The position numbers and the translations under genes were made by a program. This document shows positions 7,536 through 15,791 of a stretch of DNA of 58,051 nt, in pieces. Within the stretch, counting starts at the first letter, position 1. The number at the start of each line of letters is the position of its first letter. Origin of the DNA: Methanoregula sp. PtaU1.Bin051 (GTDB taxonomy: Archaea > Halobacteriota > Methanomicrobia > Methanomicrobiales > Methanospirillaceae); NCBI GenBank assembly GCA_002067895.1, contig MVRE01000023.1, positions 1 to 58,051 on the forward strand, read 5' to 3'. The notes beneath the pieces were generated by a model, which had not been told where the DNA came from, did not search any database, and saw only the letters and a list, made by a program, of their open reading frames with translations.

Positions 7536-7982
7536 ATGTTCCTTCCAACGAATGAGAAACAATTCGGGTTCTGGAAGATGCGGCGCAGCGGAATGCAAAA
7601 TATCTCCATCGCAAATGAGCTGGGAATAACCCGTCAGGGGGTCTCGCAGGCACTCCGTGCAATGGACGAGAAGATAGAGTCCTCCCTTAAGGAGATGGCG
7701 CAGGCAAACCGGATCCGGATCGAGAAGATCGATGTGGAAAAGGGCGTCCTGTTCGGGAGATCAGTTCCTTTCCAGACCGCGGCTTATATCTTTGTCTCAG
7801 AAAAGCACGGCATGCAGGTCTGGTACGAACACGATGGCGACTGCAATTCCTGCAACGAGTACACAAAGTGCATCGAGTTCATCTGGGACTTTGCATCTGA
7901 ACTCGGGATTAAAATTGAGAAAACTGCCGACCCGGCAAAGATGGCCGATGAACTGCTCGAAAAAATCCGGGGGGTGGCCTGA
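7536..7982 (+). CDS. HTH transcriptional regulator with Cys-rich metal-binding motif
   Basis: The 148-residue protein has an N-terminal helix-turn-helix (about residues 12-50: NISIANELGITRQGVSQALR) followed by a basic helix. Its C-terminal half contains a Cys cluster (CNSCNEYTKC), which may bind a metal or an iron-sulfur cluster and act as sensor. I start at 7536 rather than 7518 because the earlier ATG lies inside the operator palindrome and upstream of the expected transcription start. A self-regulatory loop is likely. Its stop codon overlaps the start of the following membrane gene (TGATGA), so the two are translationally coupled and the membrane protein is the probable regulated partner. 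Confidence 0.75.
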   Translation: MFLPTNEKQFGFWKMRRSGMQNISIANELGITRQGVSQALRAMDEKIESSLKEMAQANRIRIEKIDVEKGVLFGRSVPFQTAAYIFVSEKHGMQVWYEHDGDCNSCNEYTKCIEFIWDFASELGIKIEKTADPAKMADELLEKIRGVA

Positions 7983-9130
7983 TGAATAAGCATGCAGAGA
8001 ATCCTGAATCATGGGGCGTGCTCTGCCCGAAATCGCCCGGCATGCACACAGCGGCTGCGGTACTGGCAGGCCCGCCGGAGATTGTACTTCCTGCAACGCC
8101 CGATGGCGGCGGACCTGCCGGCAGGCTTGGGCGGATCCGGGACGGCATCAGCATCGCTGTCGCGAGCCTGAAAGCACTTTTCAGGGACCGGCAGATGCTC
8201 ACCTTCACGTTCTTTGCCGGGCTCATCATGCTCTTCCTGGTGCTTGCCGAAGGATGGAGCCACCGGTATATCGACCCGGTATTCCCGGATGTTATTCTCA
8301 TTGGCGACACCTCCTTTTCAGTCAGCTGGCAATACCTGTGGGTTGCCATTCCCACCTTGGACTCGCATTTTATCTTTTATTTCGGTCTCTTCCTGATCGA
8401 GCTCATTTGCCTCTCAGGTCTCATCGTTGTGCTCTCTGCCCTCATCCTGTACCGGAGCAGGGGGTTAGGAAGAACGCCGTTCAGTGTCCGTGAGGGGCTT
8501 GCTTCGATCCGGGGATCCCTTGGCTCCCTTGCAATGCTGTCCCTTGGAATGGCCCTCCTTGCGACTGTTGCATTCGAGCTCACCTTCAACAATATCATGT
8601 TTTCCGGAATGATCCAGAAAGTCATGGAACTCTTCTGGCTCCCCTATGCATACTACGCGCCGCAGAACTGGACCCTTGGCGCAGTCTACTCCTCCGCGTT
8701 ATTTTTCAGCGTTGAGATCATGGCCATCAACATCCTCCTGTTCCTTGCTGCACTGTATCTCGTGCCGGCGATCGTGCTGGAAAAGAAAGGCCTGATTTCT
8801 GCCATTGCCGGATCAGGTACGCTCCTGAAGCGGACATGGCGCGAGGTGCTGGGGTGCGTCATCGTCTTTTTCCTCATCGTGCTTGGGGTTATTGCAGTCG
8901 GTATCCTGATCGGCCAGTCTCCTGCCCTGCTCAACCATGATTATGACTTCTTCATCTCCGAATCCCGCGGGTATCTGCCCATGATGATTATCTGTTACGG
9001 GTTCATCGTTTCCTGCTGGGCCCTGATGGCTGCGGGTTTTTCTGCGGCAGGTGTTGCCCTTGCGGACCTTTACTCGTTTGCAAAGACCGGGCAGATGCCG
9101 GATCCAGTGGAAATGGAATCGTCCGGATAA
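7982..9130 (+). CDS. Polytopic membrane protein of unknown function
   Basis: This 382-residue protein has a soluble N-terminus of about 65 residues and then about six hydrophobic segments. The motif SAIAGSGTLLKRTWREVLG precedes a transmembrane segment, as in DUF6159-like membrane proteins; I offer that only as a resemblance. The start overlaps the stop of the HTH regulator by one base, marking a two-gene operon. Function may be in membrane stress or transport under control of the upstream sensor, which is inference. A seven-T run follows directly after the stop codon. Confidence 0.7.
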   Translation: MNKHAENPESWGVLCPKSPGMHTAAAVLAGPPEIVLPATPDGGGPAGRLGRIRDGISIAVASLKALFRDRQMLTFTFFAGLIMLFLVLAEGWSHRYIDPVFPDVILIGDTSFSVSWQYLWVAIPTLDSHFIFYFGLFLIELICLSGLIVVLSALILYRSRGLGRTPFSVREGLASIRGSLGSLAMLSLGMALLATVAFELTFNNIMFSGMIQKVMELFWLPYAYYAPQNWTLGAVYSSALFFSVEIMAINILLFLAALYLVPAIVLEKKGLISAIAGSGTLLKRTWREVLGCVIVFFLIVLGVIAVGILIGQSPALLNHDYDFFISESRGYLPMMIICYGFIVSCWALMAAGFSAAGVALADLYSFAKTGQMPDPVEMESSG

Positions 9131-9137
9131 TTTTTTT
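9131..9137 (+). terminator. Poly-T terminator of the HTH/membrane operon
   Basis: Seven T residues follow directly after the stop codon at 9130, with a second run (ATTTTTTAA) about 13 bases later. T-rich runs like this terminate archaeal transcription without a hairpin. Confidence 0.6.
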
Positions 9138-9205
9138 AACTGAACATTTTTTAATAACCGTTCCCCGCCCGCACAACCACCGCAGCGGGATTGGGACAAG
9201 GGCTC

Positions 9206-9415
9206 CTACTCAGGTGGCGCACCCGGCGGCAGTTTCTGCTGTGCGAGCGGGATCCCTCCGGTTCCGATCGCGTCAAGCGGGTACTCCCGGACATACACGA
9301 AAAACGCTGGCGGCGGAAGTTTCGTAATTTCCGACGCGGTTTTTGTCAGGCTCCCGATCAGTTCTGCTTTCACTTCAGGGCTTACTTTCCAGAGATCAAT
9401 CGTAATGACTGGCAT
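9206..9415 (-). CDS. 4-oxalocrotonate tautomerase-like protein
   Basis: The 69-residue protein begins MPVITIDLW. After Met removal this exposes the N-terminal proline that is the catalytic base in the 4-oxalocrotonate tautomerase superfamily. The length (about 60-70 residues) and pattern (first strand, helix SPEVKAELIGSLTKTASEIT, second strand FFVYVREYPLDAIGTGG) fit a member forming small oligomers. The substrate in a methanogen is unknown. It lies on the same strand as the aldo/keto reductase immediately upstream (20 bases apart) and may be co-transcribed with it. Confidence 0.8.
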   Translation of the reverse strand: MPVITIDLWKVSPEVKAELIGSLTKTASEITKLPPPAFFVYVREYPLDAIGTGGIPLAQQKLPPGAPPE

Positions 9416-9435
9416 TGTACTACCTCAAACATTTT

Positions 9436-10593
9436 TCATTTCCCGAAAAATTCGCTGACGTCCTGCAGGTATTCCCGGATGGGAAAATGCTGCGGGCATT
9501 TCTCCTCGCACTCCCCGCACTGCACGCAGCAGGAGGCATACCCCGGCACTCCCCCGGAGAACGTGCCGCTGAGGGCCCAGAGGTACACGCCGGCCGCTTT
9601 CTCCTTTGCATCGTAGGCGTACGCCTGGTTGTAGTACATGAAGCACGAGGGAATATCGACCCCGTTTTCGCACGGCATGCAGTAGCGGCAGCCGGTGCAC
9701 GGGATCTTTACGCGGGAGGCAAACTCATCCCGCATCTTTTCGACAACGGCAAGCTCTGCGGGAGAGAGGGAATTCGCCACGCCCTGCCCTGCAGTGGCAA
9801 GGTTCTCTGTCACCTGCTCCGGTGCCGACATGCCGGAGAGCACGACCGTGACTTCGGGATGGTTCCAGACCCAGCGGAGCCCCCATTCCGACGGCGTGCG
9901 CCGGACCGGGGCATCGAGGAGATGCTGGTGGATCGCGGGCACGTCCCCGGAGAGCAGGCCGCCCCTGAGGGGTTCCATGACCACGATGCCAAGGCCCTTT
10001 TCCGCTGCATACTTAACTCCCTGCGTGCCTGCCTGGAACTGCTCGTCCATGTAGTTGTACTGGATCTGGGCAAAGGTCCACTCGTAGGCATCGACGATCT
10101 CCTTAAAGACCGGAAACTGGTCGTGGAAGGAGAACGCGGGGTGCCGGATCCGGCCGTCCGATCTGGCGCTGTCGAGGAACTCGAGCACGCCCAGCCTGGA
10201 GAGGTTCTCCCACGTCTCGGCGCCAAGCCCGTGGAGGAGGTAGAAATCGATGTGGTCCGTTTCGAGTCTGGCGAGCTGTTCGTCAAGGTACTTGTCCATG
10301 TCCGCCCGGGTGGCGATGAGCCAGCTCGGGAGCTTGGTTGCGAGGAAGACCTTCTTACGGTACCCGTCAGAAAGCGCCTTCCCGACAACCACCTCGCTCT
10401 CCCCGTTGTGGTACGGGTAGGCCGTATCGACATAATTTACCCCTGCATCGATGGCGGCGCGGATCATGCCGGTTGCGACGGGCACGTCGATCTTTCCCCC
10501 GGCCGGCTGGCCCGCTTCGGGCGGCAGCCGCATGCACCCGAAACCGAGGATCGAGATATCGTCACTGACCCGTGGAAACTTCCGATAAAGCAT
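9436..10593 (-). CDS. Aldo/keto reductase with C-terminal ferredoxin domain
   Basis: The 385-residue protein has an aldo/keto reductase barrel with the catalytic set visible: D and Y in YVDTAYPYHNGE, K in FLATKLP, and H in FYLLHGLG. The C-terminal region carries two cysteine clusters (CTGCRYCMPC and CCVQCGECEEKCP) expected to hold [4Fe-4S] centres. This architecture is common in anaerobes, where electrons probably come from ferredoxin-like carriers. I start at ATG 10593 because GGTGAG lies just upstream; an in-frame start at 10653 would add a non-conserved leader. The tautomerase gene follows closely and could act on a related carbonyl compound, which is inference. Confidence 0.9.
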   Translation of the reverse strand: MLYRKFPRVSDDISILGFGCMRLPPEAGQPAGGKIDVPVATGMIRAAIDAGVNYVDTAYPYHNGESEVVVGKALSDGYRKKVFLATKLPSWLIATRADMDKYLDEQLARLETDHIDFYLLHGLGAETWENLSRLGVLEFLDSARSDGRIRHPAFSFHDQFPVFKEIVDAYEWTFAQIQYNYMDEQFQAGTQGVKYAAEKGLGIVVMEPLRGGLLSGDVPAIHQHLLDAPVRRTPSEWGLRWVWNHPEVTVVLSGMSAPEQVTENLATAGQGVANSLSPAELAVVEKMRDEFASRVKIPCTGCRYCMPCENGVDIPSCFMYYNQAYAYDAKEKAAGVYLWALSGTFSGGVPGYASCCVQCGECEEKCPQHFPIREYLQDVSEFFGK

Positions 10594-10788
10594 ACTCTCA
10601 CCGTTCTCTAAGCGTACAAAGACCCCGCGGGGATAAAAAAGGAACAGGGACAAAAATGTCAGGAAGACTGGGTCAAATATGCCAGCAGGATGTGAAAAAA
10701 ATGTCAGAAGGCAGTTTTAAAAGAAATCATCCGGTGCATACTCACGGGAATTTGTAAGTATGACGCCGGATATCCCGGCCGCCTTCCA

Positions 10789-11535
10789 TCACCGCGCCAT
10801 CAGCGCGAACACGCCCCATCCAAGGTATTCACGCGTGTACGTGGCGTAGCGTATTGGTTCCGATGTCAGCTGGGCCCGGACCTCTTTTACGAGGCCGTCA
10901 TCAGGATTCGCGTCAAGCCACCGGCGCATGGTGAGCCACTTGGCCGCTTCGTACCTGTCCCAGCTGTCCTGGTCGGCCAGGACCATTTCCACAACGTCGT
11001 AGTTGAGGTCGTAAAAAGACTTAAGAAGTTCCGGGAGCAGGAGAAATTCGGAGACAGCCCCGGCACCGCATCCTTTGGCCACGTCTTCCGTCGGCGGTAA
11101 CTGCCGCCAGTAGGGCTCGCCGATGAGGATGATTCCTCCAGAGCAAAGACTCTTTGCCAGAAGCCCGATGGTGCCGGCAACTCCCCCGCCGATCCACGTG
11201 GCGCCGAGACAGGCTGCCACACCGACCTTTTCGTCGGCGACGTAGCCGGCAGCGTCTCCGTGGATGAACCCGACCCGGTCGGCGACCCCGAGTTCTTCAG
11301 CCCGGAGTTTCGCCTGCCTGACAAACAACGGGCTCATGTCGATGCCGGTGCCGGTGATCCCAAAGTCGCGTGCCCATGTGCACAGCATCTCGCCAGAACC
11401 GCTGCCAAGGTCGAGCACACTAATCCCAGGTTTAAGGCGCAACGCTGCGCCGAGAGTGGCGAGCTTTTCCGGTGTGAACGGGTTATGGATGCGGTGAGCA
11501 CTTTCGGTAATGGTGAAGATACGCGGGATGTCCAA
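10789..11535 (-). CDS. SAM-dependent methyltransferase (class I)
   Basis: The 248-residue protein has the Rossmann-fold methyltransferase motif I (SVLDLGSGSGEML, about residues 38-50), an acidic motif II (TGIDMSPLFV), and downstream motifs (FIHGDAAGYV, GGIILIGEPYW). It resembles ubiquinone/arsenite-type small-molecule methyltransferases, but the acceptor is unknown. The start codon is TTG, supported by AAGGAG about ten bases upstream; no ATG in frame gives a complete motif I with a better site. The gene stands alone. Confidence 0.85.
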   Translation of the reverse strand: MDIPRIFTITESAHRIHNPFTPEKLATLGAALRLKPGISVLDLGSGSGEMLCTWARDFGITGTGIDMSPLFVRQAKLRAEELGVADRVGFIHGDAAGYVADEKVGVAACLGATWIGGGVAGTIGLLAKSLCSGGIILIGEPYWRQLPPTEDVAKGCGAGAVSEFLLLPELLKSFYDLNYDVVEMVLADQDSWDRYEAAKWLTMRRWLDANPDDGLVKEVRAQLTSEPIRYATYTREYLGWGVFALMAR

Positions 11536-11952
11536 TGCGAAAAACTCCTTGTACTAAGTTGTGGAATTACCGGAATATACCCTTGGTGACTCTAGTGGAG
11601 GGGCGAGCGCCCGTGGCCCCGTCCCGATTCCAATTCCCGCATTTTAAAGATTTTACTATGAAAATCAAGCGAAAATGATGGGGACTGATGCCCCCATACC
11701 CCCGGTTATGATGAACGGCCGCCAAAGTCGAAGAACGCTATGCGTTCTTCTCCCGTCTCATCCCTGCGGGATTCATCGCCCCGCGAGGGGCCCTGGAGCG
11801 GGGAGTTCTCATAAAAAACCATATTTCACATGATTATTTTCGTTCAGGTATAATCCACTATTCATGCCAGTTTCTCCGAGTCAAGAAAGCCCGGGACAAA
11901 AAAGTCCGTAGTCCTAGCCAAAAAACCGGACCGGTAAAAGGGAACGGCCGGG
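11536..11952. other. Intergenic region with clustered hairpins
   Basis: I see no gene. From about 11593 to 11810 there are several short inverted repeats: GGGCGAGCGCCC, the REP-like hairpin at 11730-11750, ATCCCTGCGGGAT and CCCCGCGAGGGG. From 11810 to 11950 the sequence is AT-richer and unremarkable. Confidence 0.6.
11730..11750. repeat. REP-like hairpin, copy 3
   Basis: GAAGAACGC and GCGTTCTTC form a perfect 9-bp stem with loop TAT, followed by TCCCGTCTC. Framing bases match the copies at 2957 and 4085. Two further small hairpins follow within 50 bases. Confidence 0.7.
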
Positions 11953-12294
11953 TTATTCATGCCCGTCCTCGTTGATCTGGTCTGCCAGATTCTCATCCGC
12001 CCAGTCTTTCATTGACATGAGGATCGGGATGACGGTACGGCCCCGCTCCGCCAGCGCATATTCGACGCGGGGGGGCATGCCGGGGTACTCCGTGCGGGTG
12101 ATTAAGCGATCTGCCTCGAGAGCCCTGAGCTGGCGGGTGAGCATTTTCGGGGATATCGCCGGCAGTTTTTCCTGGATTGCCATAAAACGGAGCGGGGCGT
12201 CCTTGATCTTCCAGAGAATGTGCGGCTTCCATTTCCCGCCGATCACGTCCATTGCCGCCTCAAGCGAACAGACGTACATCCGTTTTTTTGCCAT
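11953..12294 (-). CDS. HxlR-family transcriptional regulator
   Basis: The 113-residue protein is a winged-helix HxlR regulator. It begins MAKKRMYVCSLEAAMDVIGG, followed by KWKPHILWKI, then the recognition region (AISPKMLTRQLRALEADRLI) and the wing (RTEYPGMPPRVEYALAERG). The single Cys at position 9 lies where redox-sensing members of the family place theirs. I chose the start at 12294 because the family begins shortly before the Cys; the longer in-frame versions add non-conserved residues. Its targets are unknown. Candidates are neighbouring redox genes and the flavodoxin with a palindromic promoter at 21342, both speculative. Confidence 0.85.
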   Translation of the reverse strand: MAKKRMYVCSLEAAMDVIGGKWKPHILWKIKDAPLRFMAIQEKLPAISPKMLTRQLRALEADRLITRTEYPGMPPRVEYALAERGRTVIPILMSMKDWADENLADQINEDGHE

Positions 12295-12628
12295 GTACCG
12301 GTATTTTTGGCGCCGAACCATTAACGGTTGCGTTTTATCATCCCTGATACGACATGGCATGTTCGTGACAAAAAAAAAGAACAATCTGAAGTCCCTCCCC
12401 ACTCCGGATCGGGCGAAATCCCCCCTTACCCTGTTAAGGGGGCCGTATTAAGGATGGGTACCGCCATGCACTGCCCGCAGGCGCAGTCATACCGGGTCCG
12501 GGCCATCTCTCGTGATCGCCCGGGGGTTGACGATACGCTGGACACTGTACACTTTCATGCGGTGGGAAGGGGCACAGGAGAGATCCGGACGTATCAGGAC
12601 TTCGATCCGGATAATTAGTCAAAAAATG
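12295..12628. other. Intergenic region with a hairpin
   Basis: No gene is supported. The stem CCCCCTTA/TAAGGGGG (12421-12442, loop of six) could mark the 3' end of the dehydrogenase transcript or be a regulatory structure upstream of the HxlR gene. Confidence 0.45.
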
Positions 12629-13684
12629 TTATTCCTGCGGGTGGATGATAACCTTCAGGCTCCCGTCCCGGTGTTTGGCAGTTAAGAGAAAACCTTCGAC
12701 CGTTTTGTCCAGCGGGAAAACATGGGTGACCATGTCGGCTACATTCACCCTGTCATGCTGGATCAGTTTCAGGGCCGTCGAAAGATTATGGAAATCGGCG
12801 GCATAGGAATTGGTGATCGTGGCCTCTTTCTGCCACAGGTTCCAGAGGTTCATTTCAGACCGGACTTCTGGGTTCGTGGGAGCGAAAAACAGGATCGTAC
12901 CGCCGGCCCCGACTGCTTCAAAGGACTGCTGCACCGCGACCGGGACAGGCGCGGTCATGATGACGGTATCCGCACCAAGCCCGCCATTGAGTTCCCTGAA
13001 CCGTGCGGGAACATCTTCCGTCCTTGCGGAGATGGTCGCATCCGCACCGAACTTCTTGGCAATCGCAAGCCGCTCGGGGCTTGGGTTGGAGACGGCGATA
13101 AATCCCGCGCCGTTCAGCCGGGCCAGCTGGGTATGCAGCAGCCCGGTGATCCCGGCGCCGATGACCAGGACGGACCGGCCATCCGATGCCGGGGCCATCT
13201 GCTGCCCTCGCACCACGCACCCGAGAGGCTCGACAAAGGTCCCCGCATCGAACGAAACCGAATCGGGAAGGCGGAGCAGGCCCCGGTCCACGTTGAGTGC
13301 CGGCAGTACCACGTATTCCGCAAACGCCCCGTACGCGTTCTTGAACTTTGTCGTCTGCAGGGTGGTGCACGCGGTCGTATGCCCGCGGATGCACGCGTTG
13401 CACGTGTTGCAGGGGACATGGTGGGTGAACACGACCCGGTCCCCGACTTTCCATTTCGGATCCACACCGGGACCGGTCTCTGCAATAATCCCCGTGCACT
13501 CGTGCCCGAAGGCCCCGATCCCGCCGGGCCTCCCCGCACGCTTCAGCCGGTACCATTCCATGACATCCGAGCCACACACCCCGCATGCCATGACTTTGAC
13601 CTTAATCTCTCCCGGCCCGGTTATCGGTTCGTCGACGTCCTCGATGCGGATGTCACTGTTCCTGTAATAGACCGCTGCTTTCAT
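12629..13684 (-). CDS. Zinc-dependent alcohol dehydrogenase (MDR family)
   Basis: The 351-residue protein is a medium-chain dehydrogenase/reductase. Catalytic-zinc ligands are visible as C and D/E in ACGVCGSDV and GHE in GAFGHECTG. The structural-zinc lobe has cysteines in CNTCNACIRGHTTAC (three or four ligands), and the Rossmann motif is VLVIGAGITGLLH. It looks closest to sorbitol/threonine-type dehydrogenases, acting on a polyol or sugar-phosphate alcohol with NAD(P). ATG 13684 has AGGGTGA six bases upstream; the in-frame GTG at 13693 is less likely. It lies 45 bases downstream of an LsrF-like aldolase, and the two probably form one pathway. Confidence 0.88.
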   Translation of the reverse strand: MKAAVYYRNSDIRIEDVDEPITGPGEIKVKVMACGVCGSDVMEWYRLKRAGRPGGIGAFGHECTGIIAETGPGVDPKWKVGDRVVFTHHVPCNTCNACIRGHTTACTTLQTTKFKNAYGAFAEYVVLPALNVDRGLLRLPDSVSFDAGTFVEPLGCVVRGQQMAPASDGRSVLVIGAGITGLLHTQLARLNGAGFIAVSNPSPERLAIAKKFGADATISARTEDVPARFRELNGGLGADTVIMTAPVPVAVQQSFEAVGAGGTILFFAPTNPEVRSEMNLWNLWQKEATITNSYAADFHNLSTALKLIQHDRVNVADMVTHVFPLDKTVEGFLLTAKHRDGSLKVIIHPQE

Positions 13685-13729
13685 CGTGTTCACCCTGCGG
13701 GAGCAAAATGGATAAAAGATATGAAAAAT

Positions 13730-14554
13730 TCAGTCGAGCTTGGTCGCACCGGGCAGGCATGAATTGTAGATATCCATGGCTTCCTTAACGGTATGATTCC
13801 CATGGACAATTGAGCCGATAGCCTTGATCATGCCGACCGGGTTTTTGTCCTGGAAGATATTCCGCCCGAAGTCGACTCCCGCTGCCCCCGCCTGGATAGA
13901 GTCATACGCCATCTTCATAGCATCGGGGGGACTCGAATACTTCCCTCCCGCAACGACGACGGCTGTCGGGGCGACCCAGTCGACAAGTTTTGAAAATTCC
14001 TCGCAATAATATGTCTTGACAATCCGTGCCCCGGCGTCCTGGCAGATGCGGGATGCAAGCGCAAGGTAGCGCAGGTCCCGGGCCATGTTCTTCCCGACTG
14101 CGGTTACCGCGAGCACGGGAATCCCGTATTCTTCGGCGGAGTTGATCATGTCGGTGAGGTTGAGAATCGTCTGCTGCTGGTTTGCCGAGCCGATGAACAC
14201 GCTGACTGCAACGCCGGCCGCGTCCATCCGGATGGCATCCCGGATGGTAACCGTGAGCTTCTCATCGCTCAGCTCTTCAAACAAGACGCTGTTTCCACCG
14301 GAGACCCGCAACATGATAGGCTTTGACCCGACATCCTCGGGGGCGATATTGGCCCGTACTGCACCGCGTGTCGTCATTAAGCAGTCGCAGTAGGGGAGGA
14401 GCGTTTTTATCGTAACACTCATGTTGCGAAGGCCCGTTGTCGGCCCCTGGAAATAGGGGTGGTCTATTGCCAGCATCACGACCCGGTTGTCTTTCGGGCT
14501 GATAATCCGGTTCATCCGGCTCTGGACTCCGATATCAAGATATGAATTTACCAT
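13730..14554 (-). CDS. LsrF/DhnA-like class I aldolase family protein
   Basis: The 274-residue protein is a TIM-barrel class I aldolase or thiolase of the DeoC/LacD/FbaB superfamily. It most resembles LsrF (3-hydroxy-5-phosphonooxypentane-2,4-dione thiolase). Features are NRVVMLAIDHPYFQGP near the N-terminus, the Schiff-base lysine region ARIVKTYYCEEF, and the phosphate-binding end VVVAGGKYSSPP with GAAGVDFGRNIFQ. No AI-2 transport genes accompany it, so quorum-signal processing is doubtful; a sugar-phosphate step with the next-door dehydrogenase is more likely. A TATA-like TTTATAC lies about 30 bases upstream of the start, so the aldolase-dehydrogenase pair seems to be one transcript. Confidence 0.8.
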   Translation of the reverse strand: MVNSYLDIGVQSRMNRIISPKDNRVVMLAIDHPYFQGPTTGLRNMSVTIKTLLPYCDCLMTTRGAVRANIAPEDVGSKPIMLRVSGGNSVLFEELSDEKLTVTIRDAIRMDAAGVAVSVFIGSANQQQTILNLTDMINSAEEYGIPVLAVTAVGKNMARDLRYLALASRICQDAGARIVKTYYCEEFSKLVDWVAPTAVVVAGGKYSSPPDAMKMAYDSIQAGAAGVDFGRNIFQDKNPVGMIKAIGSIVHGNHTVKEAMDIYNSCLPGATKLD

Positions 14555-14603
14555 GGGGACACTTCCGAAAATAAGTCGTACACAAATGTATAAAAAGGTG
14601 GGG

Positions 14604-14822
14604 TCATTTTTTCTCCGGCCTGACGACGAGGTATCCCTTCTCTATTAACCACTTGTGAAATTCGTGGGTCGTATGGAGGCAGTTGGATGCGCAGATCGCA
14701 CGGATCTCCTCGTATTCCGGGGTTTTTTCCGCTTGCCTGTTCAGGAGAAGTTGTATCGGGCATTTTATGTCATTGCAGTATTCCCGGCGCGTATAATCGA
14801 TATACCCATTAATCGACTGCAT
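14604..14822 (-). CDS. Small Cys-containing protein, unknown function
   Basis: The 72-residue protein has two cysteine pairs, one near residues 16-21 (EYCNDIKCP) and one near residues 44-48 (ICASNCLHTTHEFH). These could coordinate zinc or an iron-sulfur cluster. It has no signal peptide. It ends about 50 bases before the LsrF-like aldolase on the same strand, so it may head that operon or be separate. I do not recognise the family. Confidence 0.6.
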   Translation of the reverse strand: MQSINGYIDYTRREYCNDIKCPIQLLLNRQAEKTPEYEEIRAICASNCLHTTHEFHKWLIEKGYLVVRPEKK

Positions 14823-14948
14823 AAGTAATTCTCAGGGAATCAGTGAAAAAGGCTTTCGTAATAAATATACCAAAAAAAAAATTCTTTCCTCTCTGAAATC
14901 CACCACAAAAATTCTCCCGGTTCAGGCGCCCCACGGCCGCTATGGCCC

Positions 14949-15738
14949 TTACCGGTTATCCTTGAAAGGATCTGTGCTGCTTTTTGGTTGCCGGCCGATC
15001 GGGCAGACATCGGCGCAAATCGTGCAGTATTTAAGCTCCCTCTCCGGCCCAAAGGGGGTATATTCACCTTTCCCTCCACGGTAGCTGTGGCAGAGCAGGC
15101 CGTCGAATGAATCCTTAAGGATTGCCCCTGCCGGGCATGCCGTGACGCAACCGCCGCAGCGGGTGCAGGCGGGACTGCTGCATACCAGCGTCTCACGTGA
15201 AACCACATCTGTTGCGAGGAGGCGGAGCTGTATCCACGGGCCCCAGACGGGATGGAGCAGGAACGCGTTCGTCCCGGTCCTGCCCATCCCTGCAGCCTGT
15301 GCGACAGACCGGAACTGTACGCCGCATTCCCCGGGATACGGAAGAATGTCCGTGCGGTACCCGCACCTTCCGAGCGCCTGCGCAATCTCCCCGCACACAG
15401 CCTTGCAGCGGTCATCGGCATCGCAGTGTTCGGTGCCATCCTGCCTGACAAACCACCTCCATTCATCCCTTGTCATGATATGGTGGCCAAGCACGACTGC
15501 CGATTTTGCCGCAGGATAGAACCTGCGGAAATATTCCCGTTCCCGGTTACCCAGCGATGAAACGGGGGTGGCACGGGCTTCGCAACAGGGATATTTCCGG
15601 GTTACAGCAGCGATGATGCTTTCAGCAGATGTCTTAAGATCAGCACCGGTCGCAACCGTTATGGGCCTCTCAGTGTTGTAGGATCCCCCCCTCCTTAATC
15701 GTTTCAGGATGCCCGCGGATCGATTTGGTATCCCGCAT
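14949..15738 (-). pseudogene. QueG-like ferredoxin-type reductase, frameshifted at a G7 run
   Basis: From about 15680 down to 14949 the frame encodes an epoxyqueuosine-reductase-like protein: YPAAKSAVVLGHH, then a GMGRTGTNAFLLHP segment, then two Fe-S motifs (CTRCGGCVTACP and CTICADVCPIG). This coding frame has no ATG, GTG or TTG until GTG 15494, which would delete about 60 conserved-looking residues. Removing one G from the seven-G run (C run at 15685-15691 on the plus strand) joins the frame to ATG 15738, giving about 262 residues beginning MRDTKSIRGHPETIKEGG. The gene is thus either inactivated, slippage-regulated or mis-sequenced. Function would be cobalamin/Fe-S reduction of an unknown substrate; real QueG proteins are longer. 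Confidence 0.65.
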
Positions 15739-15791
15739 TGCTGCCGTTATTCATTGTCTGAAACAAAGATGGCGGGCTGTGTTCCTTCCCG

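Noticed and set aside
9415-10611. Plus-strand frame of 398 codons
   Set aside because: It is antisense to the aldo/keto reductase, which has clear catalytic and Fe-S motifs; the plus frame has no recognisable features.
12722-13762. Long plus-strand frames opposite the alcohol dehydrogenase
   Set aside because: Shadow of a GC-rich gene; the minus-strand frame carries zinc-ligand and Rossmann motifs.
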